IMG/VR virus record: IMGVR_UViG_3300042526_001530
Coordinates: 1-22,793 of that record
Direction: 5' to 3' (one strand)
Length of the DNA: 22,793 bases
DNA from: a virus
The notes beneath the pieces are model-generated. The model had not been told where the DNA came from, searched no databases, and saw nothing but the letters and a program-made list of their open reading frames with translations. Positions 8,517 to 15,116 of the stretch are shown here, in pieces (within the stretch, counting starts at the first letter, position 1; each line of letters starts with the position of its first letter). The position numbers and the translations under genes are program-made.

Positions 8517-8676
8517 ACGGTTGAACCCACGAAATTGCGCCGCCGAGACCTAGTTTCGGCGGCTTTTTCGTGTCTGAGGCATCCCACCCTTAACCCCATG
8601 CCGAACTACGGTATCCCACTTCCATCCCACGGGGGTGGGATGATTGTCCCACTCGATTTTCTGATTTCATCCCACC
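8499..8676. repeat. Cluster of seven ATCCCAC(C) repeats, one pair as a perfect palindrome
   Basis: Copies at 8499-8506, 8581-8588, 8613-8619, 8624-8630, inverted at 8635-8641, variant GTCCCAC at 8646-8652, and 8669-8676. The fourth and fifth form the palindrome CATCCCAC-GGGG-GTGGGATG (8623-8642). All but the first lie in the non-coding gap before the recombination/replication genes. They could be operators for an early regulator or origin iterons. Function is inferred from placement only. Confidence 0.7.
8539..8568 (+). terminator. Intrinsic terminator after the Cro-position gene
   Basis: A perfect 8-bp GC-rich stem, GCCGCCGA (8539-8546) with TCGGCGGC (8556-8563), a 9-base loop, and TTTTT directly after it (8564-8568). 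The U-run is on the plus strand only. It would isolate the upstream gene from the replication genes unless antitermination occurs. Confidence 0.85.
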
Positions 8677-8746
8677 CTCAGGGTCACGCCGGATGCGCTG
8701 CCATGCGCCACTTCTTGTCCATCGACGACGCAGATGGAGAAATTAA

Positions 8747-8941
8747 GTGCAACCCGTCTTTCTTGCTCAACGTGACCTTGCCGTTCGCTGGCATATGTCA
8801 CCCCGAACCCTCGAACGCTGGCGTTGGTCCGGCAAGGGGCCAGCCTTTGTGAAACTCGGCGGCCGGGTGGTCTACCGCCTGGAAGTGATCGAGACCTTCG
8901 AAGCCGAAGGCAACCGCACCATCACCGGGCGGTTCCAATGA
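8747..8941 (+). CDS. Small helix-turn-helix protein, MerR/excisionase (HTH_17) type (64 aa)
   Basis: The GTG at 8747 has GGAGA (8736-8740) six bases upstream. The 64 residues fold as one DNA-binding domain: 'LAVRWHMSPRTLERWRWSGKGPAFVKLGGRVVYRLEVIETF' gives the helix-turn-helix (SPRTLERWR) and the wing with 'GGRVVYR', typical of AlpA/Xis-like regulators. Its stop overlaps the next start (ATGA at 8938-8941), so it is coupled to the nuclease gene. It could be an excisionase or an early regulator acting on the ATCCCACC cluster just upstream; neither is shown. An alternative frame from 8535 reads through the repeats and has no such motif. Confidence 0.8.
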   Translation: MQPVFLAQRDLAVRWHMSPRTLERWRWSGKGPAFVKLGGRVVYRLEVIETFEAEGNRTITGRFQ

Positions 8942-9726
8942 CAAACGCCTTCGAACGCCACGGGCTTGACCACCTCTCGGCCTCCTCCATCAACCTGTTC
9001 GTCGCCCAGCCGGCGATGTGGGCAATGCAGAAGCTCCTCGGGCACAAGTCCCGGGTTGGCGCGGCAGCCCACCGCGGCACGGCTGTCGAAGCGGGTGTCG
9101 AGATGGGGCTGTTTGACCCAAATCTTCCGCTCGAGGATTGCCAAGAAGCAGCAAGCGCCAGGTTCAACCAGCTGACCGCATTGTCGGCGGATCCCAATGT
9201 CGAGAAGGAACGCGCAGGCATTGCTTCGGCCGTTGCGATCGCGCTCGGCGAGCTGCGCCAATACGGCATTCCCGGCTCTGCGGACGGCACCCGCCAGCAT
9301 CGGATCGAGGTGGAACTGCCCGGTGTGCCGGTACCTTTCATCGGCTGGCTCGACTTTTGGTATCCGGACCACGGCATCATCATCGATCTGAAGACCCAAG
9401 GGCGCCTGTCCTCGAAGATCTCCGATCCCCATGCCCGGCAGGGCGCGATCTATCACGCTGCCCATGGCAACAACGAGATCCGCTTCGCCTACGTCACGCC
9501 CCAAAAGATCGGCGTCTACCGGCTGGAGGATCCGCGCACGCACATCGCCCGCGTGGTCAGTATCGCCCGGTCCATCGAGCGGTTCCTGAGCCTGTCGGAT
9601 GACGGCGCTGAACTGACTGCCGCGCTCTCACCTGATCTCGACAGCTTCTACTGGAACGATCCCGGCTCGCGCGCGGCGGCTGAAGAAATCTGGGGCCTCG
9701 CCCCCGAGGCTATGCCGCAGGCCTGA
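8938..9726 (+). CDS. PD-(D/E)XK nuclease, RecB-like phage exonuclease (262 aa)
   Basis: The ATG at 8938 overlaps the upstream stop (ATGA). The protein carries the RecB-family nuclease core in order: 'AAAHRGTAVEAG' (H45, E51), 'GWLDFW' (D139), 'IIIDLKTQG' (D150, K152) and the motif 'RQGAIYHAA' (Q168, Y172). These are the metal-binding and catalytic residues of PD-(D/E)XK exonucleases related to Cas4/RecB. In phages, such enzymes resect DNA ends for recombination or break down host DNA. The neighbouring gene at 9764 would be the natural place for a single-strand-binding or annealing partner. There are no signs of truncation. Confidence 0.85.
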   Translation: MTNAFERHGLDHLSASSINLFVAQPAMWAMQKLLGHKSRVGAAAHRGTAVEAGVEMGLFDPNLPLEDCQEAASARFNQLTALSADPNVEKERAGIASAVAIALGELRQYGIPGSADGTRQHRIEVELPGVPVPFIGWLDFWYPDHGIIIDLKTQGRLSSKISDPHARQGAIYHAAHGNNEIRFAYVTPQKIGVYRLEDPRTHIARVVSIARSIERFLSLSDDGAELTAALSPDLDSFYWNDPGSRAAAEEIWGLAPEAMPQA

Positions 9727-9763
9727 CACGCGGAAACTTCCAAGCAAACAAGGAAACAGGAAA

Positions 9764-10390
9764 ATGGGTTTTATGTCTGTCCCGTCGTCTGGCGGGGATT
9801 TCAAGGTGTTCGTCGCCTACAATGCGAAGGCCGGTCGCTGGTACACGAAGAATGACGGCAAGGATGAGCCGATGTTCGAGGTGACCGACATGACTGCGGT
9901 CTTCGATATGCCCAATCTCGAGACCGGCTGGTTCAAGTTCAGTTCTGGCGTCGCCCCGGAAAAGGTCATGGATCCCTCGCTGGCAGAAGCTGCTCCCAAT
10001 CCGGGGACGGACTTCAAGCGCGGGTTCCAAATCGATCTGTATTCCGAGAAGAACCTGATGGGACTGCGGGAGTTCAGCTCGACCGCAGCGATTGTCATCG
10101 AGGCGATGAACAACCTCTATGATCTCTGGATGGCTGCTCCCGAAAATGTGTCGGGCAAGCTGCCGGTGGTCCGATGTTCGGGTGTGCTACCGATCTCAAA
10201 CAAGCACGGCACCAACTACCAGCCGACTTTCGAGATCGTGGGCTGGACTGATCGGCCGGCCGCTCTCGCCGGGAGTGGGGCATCCCCTCCGCCAGCTGCC
10301 GCATCTGCACAGGCCGCGCCTCAGCCGCCGGCACAGCATATGCCGCCGCCCGCGGCTGGTAGCGCGAAGGTCGGCGCGCCGGTGTTCTGA
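9764..10390 (+). CDS. Phage early protein of unknown function; candidate ssDNA-binding protein (208 aa)
   Basis: The ATG at 9764 follows a purine-rich leader with AGGA nine bases upstream. Residues 1-165 are a compact mixed beta/alpha domain rich in aromatic residues ('FKVFVAYNAKAGRWY', 'ETGWFKFSSG'). Residues 166-208 are a low-complexity Ala/Pro/Gln tail ending G-A-P-V-F. A globular domain plus flexible tail with a terminal Phe, placed between a RecB-like nuclease and a primase/helicase, is what one expects of a single-strand-binding or annealing protein. The tail is not acidic as in true SSB, and no family signature is recognised, so this is only a positional guess. Confidence 0.7.
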   Translation: MGFMSVPSSGGDFKVFVAYNAKAGRWYTKNDGKDEPMFEVTDMTAVFDMPNLETGWFKFSSGVAPEKVMDPSLAEAAPNPGTDFKRGFQIDLYSEKNLMGLREFSSTAAIVIEAMNNLYDLWMAAPENVSGKLPVVRCSGVLPISNKHGTNYQPTFEIVGWTDRPAALAGSGASPPPAAASAQAAPQPPAQHMPPPAAGSAKVGAPVF

Positions 10391-10396
10391 TCGCCA

Positions 10397-10424
10397 ATGC
10401 CGGGCTGCTTAGGTGGTCCGGCAT
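10397..10424. repeat. Short hairpin between the 9764 gene and the primase gene
   Basis: Arms ATGCCGG (10397-10403) and CCGGCAT (10418-10424) are exact complements. No U-run follows. It lies in a 109-base gap that otherwise contains C-rich sequence and a small palindrome AGGGG-T-CCCCT (10441-10451). A weak attenuator is possible. Confidence 0.35.
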
Positions 10425-10499
10425 CCCCCACCCGTCCCCCAGGGGTCCCCTAGCCGGATCCCACTCCCATCTCCCGTTCAGAAAGTGGTCCTGGCCGCC

Positions 10500-12518
10500 A
10501 TGGCGCGTCGTATTGAAACCGGCAGCATCGACATTGACGCGATCAAGGACCAGTTCCCTCTGGCCGACGAGGTGCGCCGTCATCTCCCGCTGAAGCGCCG
10601 CGGCGCAACGCTGGTCGGCCTTTGCCCCTTCCATATGGAGCGGACGCCCTCTTTCGCGGTCTATCCCGATGAACAGCGCTTCCACTGTTTCGGTTGCGGC
10701 GCGCACGGTGACATCTTCGATTTCCTCGAGGCCCAGGAAGGGCTGGATATTCGCGCGGCCGCCGAGCGGCTGACGGGCGGCAACTTCCCGGTCATGTCGG
10801 AGGCGCGTGTCGCTGAGCTTCGGGCGCGGCAAGCGCGCTTCGAGGCCGAGCAGGCCGAGCGTCGCAAGCTCGCCGCTGACCAGATGCGTCTGCGCTGGGC
10901 TGGCGCTGATCCCACCTATTCATCCCACCCCTATCTCACGGCCAAGGGTATTGGGCCGGCGGGCACGCGGCTGGACCGCGAGCACATCCTCGTGCCGCTG
11001 TTCGATGCTGGCGGCGAGCTCACCTCGCTGCAGTCGATCGACCCGGCCGGCTACAAGCTGTTCGAGGCAGAGCTCCCGGTCGCAGGCTCTGCGTTTGTCA
11101 TGGGCACGCCGATTCCCATGACCAAAGCCCCGGTGCTCGTCTGCGAGGGTTTTGCCACCGGTGCATCGCTCCATGAATCGACTGGCCGTACCGTCGTGGT
11201 CACCTTCAATGCCGGGAACCTGACAAAGGTTGCCGAGCGGCTAGTCGCGGCGTTTCCCAGGACCCGCTGGATCGTTGCCGGCGACGATGATCGGCACAAG
11301 GCGCCCAATGTCGGCCGCGAGGCTGCGGGCAAAGCTGCTGAGCTCCTTCGCTGCGAGGCCGTGTTCCCAGTATTCCCCCAAGGCCACCTCGGCACCGACT
11401 TCAACGACATGGCCCAGCTTTCTGGGCACGAAGCAGTCGCGGCTCTGTTTGCCGCTAGCGCCGGTCCCGACGTGTTCGAGACCCTCAGTCTCGATGAGCT
11501 TGTCAACATGCCGGCGCCCACATGGCTGATCGACGGGCTCATCCCCCAGCATGGTCTGGTCCTGCTGTATGGCCGGCCGGGTGAGCACAAGACCTTCATC
11601 GCCGTCGATGGATCCTTGCGCGTTGCCTACGGCCTCGACTGGCACGGCCGTGCCGTCAAACGCGTCGGCGTTCTCTACATTGCCGGCGAAGGCCGGTTCG
11701 GGATCGGGCAGCGCATCAAGGGCTGGCGCAAGAAGCATGGCCTTGCCGGTGTCGATGCGCCATTCAAGCTGCTGCCGGTCGCGGTCCACATGCTGGATCC
11801 CGCCAATGTCGAGAAGCTGAAGCGCACGATCGATCAGGTGCGCGAAGAGGTCGATTTCGAGATCGGGATGGTCGTCATCGACACCGTCTCGCGCGCCATC
11901 CCTGGTCAGGACGAGAACAGCCAGGAAGCGATGTCGCTGTTCGTCGATGCGTGCGCTGAGATCCAGAACCACTGCGGCGGCGTCGTCATCGGCATCCACC
12001 ATTCGGGCAAGGACGCTGACCGCGGCATGCGCGGGTCCACCGTGCTGCTCGGCGGCTGCGATACGGCCATCCGGGTTGCCAAGGAGGAGAATCACACCGT
12101 CCTCTCGGTCGAGAAGCAGAAGGACGGCGAAGAGATCGAGGACGTCCATTTCACGATGGAGGTCGTCGACATCACCAGCGGTCTCGGCAAGGAACAGAGC
12201 ACGCTGGTCCCCTTGATCGGGGCAGGTGCAACGCCGGCTGCCGAGAAGCGCCTCAGCTGGCACCAGATCCGCGAGATCTTCAAATTGATCGACGATGCCT
12301 GGCGCGAGGGCGCACCCTGGTCGGTCTTCCCGCACGCCCGCCGCAAGGGACGTTTCGCGGTCGATCTCATCTCTGATCAATACGGCGTCACCAAGCGCGA
12401 GGCCGAGACCTCGATCACCAAGTGGCAGCAGAATGGCTACCTCGTCACCGAGGCTGGAAAGTTCCACGGCAAGGCCTCTGGTCTCAGGGTCGTCAAGTAC
12501 CTGGAGCCCGACCGATGA
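10500..12518 (+). CDS. Phage primase/helicase: CHC2 zinc finger, Toprim and RecA-like AAA_25 ATPase (672 aa)
   Basis: The ATG at 10500 is preferred to an upstream GTG at 10413, whose added residues are Pro/Ser-rich and encode part of a hairpin. Order of domains: CHC2 zinc ribbon with C42, H45, C63, C66 ('CPFHMERTPSF', 'FHCFGCGAHGD'); Toprim catalytic region with 'VCEGFATGASL' and 'VAGDDDR'; RecA-fold ATPase with Walker A GRPGEHKT (358-365), Walker B 'MVVIDT' and 'GIHHSGKDADRGMRGST'; then a C-terminal winged-helix-like region. It combines primer synthesis and DNA unwinding as in T7 gp4 or P4 alpha. The Walker A has His in place of the last Gly, a variation tolerated in RepA-like ATPases. An iteron-like array sits directly downstream. 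Confidence 0.88.
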   Translation: MARRIETGSIDIDAIKDQFPLADEVRRHLPLKRRGATLVGLCPFHMERTPSFAVYPDEQRFHCFGCGAHGDIFDFLEAQEGLDIRAAAERLTGGNFPVMSEARVAELRARQARFEAEQAERRKLAADQMRLRWAGADPTYSSHPYLTAKGIGPAGTRLDREHILVPLFDAGGELTSLQSIDPAGYKLFEAELPVAGSAFVMGTPIPMTKAPVLVCEGFATGASLHESTGRTVVVTFNAGNLTKVAERLVAAFPRTRWIVAGDDDRHKAPNVGREAAGKAAELLRCEAVFPVFPQGHLGTDFNDMAQLSGHEAVAALFAASAGPDVFETLSLDELVNMPAPTWLIDGLIPQHGLVLLYGRPGEHKTFIAVDGSLRVAYGLDWHGRAVKRVGVLYIAGEGRFGIGQRIKGWRKKHGLAGVDAPFKLLPVAVHMLDPANVEKLKRTIDQVREEVDFEIGMVVIDTVSRAIPGQDENSQEAMSLFVDACAEIQNHCGGVVIGIHHSGKDADRGMRGSTVLLGGCDTAIRVAKEENHTVLSVEKQKDGEEIEDVHFTMEVVDITSGLGKEQSTLVPLIGAGATPAAEKRLSWHQIREIFKLIDDAWREGAPWSVFPHARRKGRFAVDLISDQYGVTKREAETSITKWQQNGYLVTEAGKFHGKASGLRVVKYLEPDR

Positions 12519-12715
12519 GCCCAAAAATCGAGTTGTCGGAAGCAGTCGGAAGCACGGAAATGCGTCAGTCGGAAGCTTGTCGGAAGCCGTCGGAAGCACG
12601 GTCGCAAGCAGTCGGAACGCGCAGTCGCTTCCCCCCCACACCCCCTAAGGGCTTCCGACTGCGCTTCAGGCGCGTCGTCAGCCTCCACTTTAGCGAAGAA
12701 AGGAGGGGCGCATGA
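12515..12715 (+). CDS. Small ORF coupled at both ends to its neighbours (66 aa, uncertain)
   Basis: Its ATG overlaps the primase stop (ATGA at 12515-12518) and its own stop overlaps the next start (ATGA at 12712-12715), the pattern used throughout this early operon. The product is basic, with Ser-Glu-Ala repeated where the DNA carries GTCGGAAGC repeats, then a Pro-rich and Arg-rich end. No domain is recognised. The open frame may be a side effect of a DNA repeat array rather than a selected protein. A translated spacer keeping ribosomes moving to the next gene is another possibility. Confidence 0.4.
   Translation: MSPKIELSEAVGSTEMRQSEACRKPSEARSQAVGTRSRFPPTPPKGFRLRFRRVVSLHFSEERRGA
12535..12662. 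repeat. Iteron-like array of GTCGGAAGC
   Basis: Five exact copies of the 9-mer start at 12535, 12545, 12568, 12579 and 12589. Variants GTCGCAAGC (12601) and GTCGGAACG (12611) follow, and one exact inverted copy lies at 12651-12659. Most starts are 10-12 bases apart, i.e. about one helical turn. GCAGTCGGAA (12608-12617) and TTCCGACTGC (12653-12662) also form a 10-bp inverted repeat. Placement right after the primase/helicase gene suggests a replication origin or an operator; this is inference. Confidence 0.7.
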
Positions 12716-13254
12716 AAGGCGCGCCACCGACCCGCCATGCGCAGATCAGCGACATGCAGGTCATCATCAAATGTGTCGACCAGCGCGGTCGTGAAATGGA
12801 CGAGCGCTGGGGCATCGGGCGTTTGCCCATGCTGGTGCCGATCGAGTGGGCTGAACGCTTCCACGCACAGCACAAGCTGTTCAACGCTGCGGTCTGGGAG
12901 TTCCATCTTCCGTTGGTGCGCCAGCATGGCGAGGCGATGCTGCGGGCATACGACAAGCTCGATGAGCTCGCTCGCGGTGCCAAGGGCGAACCTCTGCCGG
13001 TCGACCAGTGGGAGTTCGAGACGCCTGATGGCCTGGTCATTCTGGTAAGGGATCTTCGCGATACCGGCAGGGCTCAGCGTCATGGCCGGGAGGCACAGGT
13101 CTGGGCGCTCGACGAGATCGCGAATGTGATCCGCTGCCACCCCATCCTGGCCGCAGCCAAGAACGCCTTCCCTGGCGCGCAGGTCGTGAGTGTCCGCCCC
13201 AGCAAGACAACCCTAGCCGAGCTCGATGACGAGCTTTCGGACATCCCGTTCTGA
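12712..13254 (+). CDS. Hypothetical phage early protein with an SSB-like C-terminal tip (180 aa)
   Basis: The ATG at 12712 has AGGAGG (12701-12706) five bases upstream, the strongest ribosome site in the region. The body is mixed alpha/beta with a long helical middle ('LPLVRQHGEAMLRAYDKLDELARG') and does not look like an OB fold. The last residues, E-L-D-D-E-L-S-D-I-P-F, closely copy the acidic, Pro-Phe-ended tip of bacterial SSB (D-D-D-I-P-F), the docking peptide for PriA, RecO, RecG, RecQ, ExoI and the clamp loader. It may recruit or compete for host SSB partners. The family is not recognised. Confidence 0.75.
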   Translation: MKGAPPTRHAQISDMQVIIKCVDQRGREMDERWGIGRLPMLVPIEWAERFHAQHKLFNAAVWEFHLPLVRQHGEAMLRAYDKLDELARGAKGEPLPVDQWEFETPDGLVILVRDLRDTGRAQRHGREAQVWALDEIANVIRCHPILAAAKNAFPGAQVVSVRPSKTTLAELDDELSDIPF

Positions 13255-13307
13255 TGCCGTTCGCTGTGATGGAGGCGCCGATGTCCTGAAACCCCGAACC
13301 CAAGACC

Positions 13308-13352
13308 GGACGACGGTGGTCCGTACCGCCAGGCACAAAACCACCGTCGTCC
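13308..13352. repeat. 13-bp perfect inverted repeat upstream of the resolvase gene
   Basis: Arms GGACGACGGTGGT (13308-13320) and ACCACCGTCGTCC (13340-13352) pair exactly around a 19-base loop. It lies in the 130-base gap before the RuvC-like gene, 32 bases before its ATG. No U-run follows, so termination is doubtful. Possible roles are an mRNA structure that controls resolvase translation or a cruciform-forming DNA site. Confidence 0.65.
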
Positions 13353-13384
13353 ACACCAGACAAAACCCCAATTGGAGAATCATC

Positions 13385-13921
13385 ATGGATGTTTCGACTT
13401 TGCCTGCGCCTCCGCGCAGCGCAACCCCGGCTGCGAGGCGCGTGACAGTGATGCGCGGATCCCTTCTGGCCCTTGATCTCGGCACCAGCACTGGCTGGGC
13501 GCTGAGGACCGCTGACGACTACACGTCCAGCGGCACCGTATTGCTAAAGAACACTCGCTTCGATGGTGGCGGCATGCGCTTCCTGCGTTTCCGGCGCTGG
13601 CTGGAAGATCTCGATCAGGACGCTGGGCCGATCGAGGCGATCTACTTCGAAGAGGTCCGGCGTCATGCCGGTACCGATGCCGCCCACATCTACGGCGGTC
13701 TGCTCGCAGTCCTATCGGCTTGGTGCGAAGAGCACCTCGTTGCCTACCAGGGCGTGCCGGTGGGAACCATCAAGCGATTTGCCACGGGAAAGGGTAATGC
13801 CGACAAGGCCGCAGTAATCGATGCGATCCGTTCCCGTGGCTTTGCGCCTCGGGATGACAACGAGGCTGACGCACTCGCCATCCTGCTTTGGGCCATTGAA
13901 ACCCGGGGAGGTGTGCGATGA
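13385..13921 (+). CDS. RuvC-like Holliday-junction endonuclease of phage type (178 aa)
   Basis: The ATG at 13385 has GGAG (13374-13377) seven bases upstream. The frame is open back to 13226, but that extension encodes the 13-bp inverted repeat and overlaps the previous gene. RNase-H-fold motifs: 'LLALDLGTSTGWAL' (first catalytic Asp), 'IYFEEVRRH' (Glu), and 'DDNEADALAILLWA' (terminal Asp pair). The helix 'DKAAVIDAIRSRG' and a segment with 'GTIKRFATGKGNADK' are typical of RuvC relatives. It would resolve branched recombination or replication intermediates before packaging. Its stop overlaps the next start. Confidence 0.82.
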   Translation: MDVSTLPAPPRSATPAARRVTVMRGSLLALDLGTSTGWALRTADDYTSSGTVLLKNTRFDGGGMRFLRFRRWLEDLDQDAGPIEAIYFEEVRRHAGTDAAHIYGGLLAVLSAWCEEHLVAYQGVPVGTIKRFATGKGNADKAAVIDAIRSRGFAPRDDNEADALAILLWAIETRGGVR

Positions 13922-14172
13922 CCACCTGGTCCATTCTCGGTCACACCGCCAAGGTGCTCGAAGAGCGCCGCGACGATTACGGTGATCCAGCTGAGCAGTT
14001 TCGCGCCATTGCCGACCGCTGGTCGATCACGCTCGGCACGCCCATCACACCGTCACAGGTTGCTCTGTGCATGATCGACCTGAAGCTTGCCCGGCTGGCT
14101 TACGATCCGGGGCACGTCGACAGCATAGTCGATGTCATCGGTTACGCGGCGCTGCTGCGGGAGGTGCGCTGA
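13918..14172 (+). CDS. DUF6378-like phage protein (84 aa)
   Basis: The ATG at 13918 overlaps the resolvase stop (ATGA). The sequence pattern 'RRDDYGDPAEQFRAIADRW', 'SQVALCMIDLKLARL' and 'HVDSIVDVIGYAALL' matches a small all-helical family common in phage early regions, in which the Asp/Glu-rich helices resemble MazG-type nucleotide pyrophosphohydrolases. A nucleotide-pool role is therefore possible, but is an inference from fold resemblance. Length is normal for the family and the gene is coupled to the next one (TGATG at 14170-14174). Confidence 0.75.
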   Translation: MTTWSILGHTAKVLEERRDDYGDPAEQFRAIADRWSITLGTPITPSQVALCMIDLKLARLAYDPGHVDSIVDVIGYAALLREVR

Positions 14173-14378
14173 TGGCTGCCATTTCCCCAATCTACAGTCA
14201 TGCGCGGCAGCGCGATGCTTTCGAGCTCGCCCGGGATGGGTGGCGGCAACGCGGGATCCTTGCGGTCTCGCCTTCCGACAGGCGCCTCAGCTTCAGTGAG
14301 CGGGAGTTCATCCGCGAGCTGGGTGAACGTCTCTACGGAAGTGAGGGCAGGGGAGGCGCCAATGGCTCGCGGTCGTAA
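14172..14378 (+). CDS. Small hypothetical phage protein (68 aa)
   Basis: The ATG at 14172 shares one base with the preceding stop, indicating coupled translation. The product is charged and mostly helical ('ARQRDAFELARDGWRQRG', 'SEREFIRELGERLYG'). No family or motif is recognised. It overlaps the start of the following gene by 17 bases. Its place in the tightly packed operon is the main evidence that it is real. Confidence 0.6.
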   Translation: MAAISPIYSHARQRDAFELARDGWRQRGILAVSPSDRRLSFSEREFIRELGERLYGSEGRGGANGSRS

Positions 14379-14943
14379 GCGCAAGGCCGGTAAGCGCCAC
14401 CCTTCCGGAAAGCTCGTCCAGCCGCGCCTCGAAGAGAACCAGCGCGAGGTGATGTCGACAGTGCTGGAGGCGCGCCAACGTCACTTTGGGGTTAGCGAGC
14501 GTCAGGCAAAGGACGAGCGGCTGGGAACGGCACTTGGCCGACTGGCCTTTGTCGGCGCTATCACGCTCAGCCAGTATGCGGCTGGTGAGCTCTACGGCGA
14601 GACCATGGCTCGGCACCGGGCAGTGGTCGGCTTGCCCATGGACCAGCCGCGTTCGGTCACGGGCCTCCTCATCAACGAGGGGATCTTCGGCGGGAGTGAA
14701 CCTGTCCATGACCCCGAGCTCATCGATCGGATTCGGAAGCAGGCTGCTGCCGCGACGATGGTGCTACGCGATGCTGACCGGGATATGCCGGCTGGCACAA
14801 GGCGCGGCCCCAGCCTGTTGGTTCATTCGCTCGTCTGCTACGATGTCGATGCGGCGCTTTGGTCGGCTGCGGACTTGAAGTGGCTGGGCTATGGTCTTGA
14901 TGCCCTGGCAAAACTTTATCGCATCCGCCACGACAGCTCCTGA
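14362..14943 (+). CDS. Hypothetical phage protein, basic N-terminus (193 aa)
   Basis: The ATG at 14362 follows GGGGAGG (14350-14356), a strong ribosome site, so this start is preferred to upstream in-frame starts. The N-terminus is highly basic ('ARGRKRKAGKRH'), followed by helices including 'RLGTALGRLAFVGAITLSQYAAGELYGE' and 'SAADLKWLGYGLDALAKLY'. Proteins with this layout are seen between replication genes and HNH/terminase genes in alphaproteobacterial prophages, without assigned function. The basic head suggests nucleic-acid binding. It is the last gene before the early/late boundary. Confidence 0.7.
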   Translation: MARGRKRKAGKRHPSGKLVQPRLEENQREVMSTVLEARQRHFGVSERQAKDERLGTALGRLAFVGAITLSQYAAGELYGETMARHRAVVGLPMDQPRSVTGLLINEGIFGGSEPVHDPELIDRIRKQAAAATMVLRDADRDMPAGTRRGPSLLVHSLVCYDVDAALWSAADLKWLGYGLDALAKLYRIRHDSS

Positions 14944-15010
14944 CGCAATGTGACGGGGTTAAGCGTAATGAATCTAGTCATAAGGCAATGATTCAAAAGG
15001 AAATAACTAT

Positions 15011-15039
15011 TTGACTGGCTGGGATTTACAGCCTAGGAG
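15011..15039 (+). promoter_or_regulatory. Possible promoter in the early/late gap
   Basis: The 173 bases between 14943 and 15117 are AT-richer than their surroundings. TTGACT (15011-15016) is followed after 17 bases by TAGGAG (15034-15039). The -35 is good and the -10 is weak. It could start transcription toward the HNH and packaging genes. Confidence 0.3.
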
Positions 15040-15067
15040 TATTTCCGAAATTGAGAATTCAGAAATG

Positions 15068-15104
15068 CGCCCGGAGCTCACCAGCTTCCGGGCGTTGTTC
15101 GTTT
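15068..15104 (+). terminator. Strong hairpin with a broken U-tract before the HNH gene
   Basis: CGCCCGGAGCT (15068-15078) pairs with AGCTTCCGGGCG (15083-15094), with a single bulged T and a 4-base loop, followed by TTGTTCGTTT. It reads as a terminator for the early operon. The HNH start is only 13 bases further on, so it could also shape HNH translation. Confidence 0.6.
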
Positions 15105-15116
15105 AGGGCGTTTGGA

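Noticed and set aside
8535-8852. A 105-codon plus frame running through the terminator and ATCCCACC repeats
   Set aside because: It starts within a strong terminator and overlaps the well-supported helix-turn-helix gene in another frame.
8872-9543. A 223-codon minus-strand frame opposite the nuclease gene
   Set aside because: The plus frame has a complete RecB-type motif set; the antisense product has no recognisable domain.
10095-10832. A 245-codon minus-strand frame across the 9764 gene and primase start
   Set aside because: It spans two plus-strand genes and their gap, has no ribosome site or domain, and reads as an antisense artefact.
11571-11594. Broken ATPase because Walker A reads GRPGEHKT
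   Set aside because: RepA-like RecA-fold ATPases of phages often vary at the position before Lys; the Lys-Thr pair and Walker B are intact.
11241-12641. A 466-codon open frame on the minus strand
   Set aside because: It lies antisense to the primase/helicase, whose plus frame has CHC2, Toprim and Walker motifs. Its composition (Asp/Leu/Val-rich, no motif) is what high-GC antisense frames give.
12535-12662. CRISPR array
   Set aside because: The repeat unit is 9 bases at 10-12-base spacing with no spacer-sized unique segments and no cas genes; iterons fit better.
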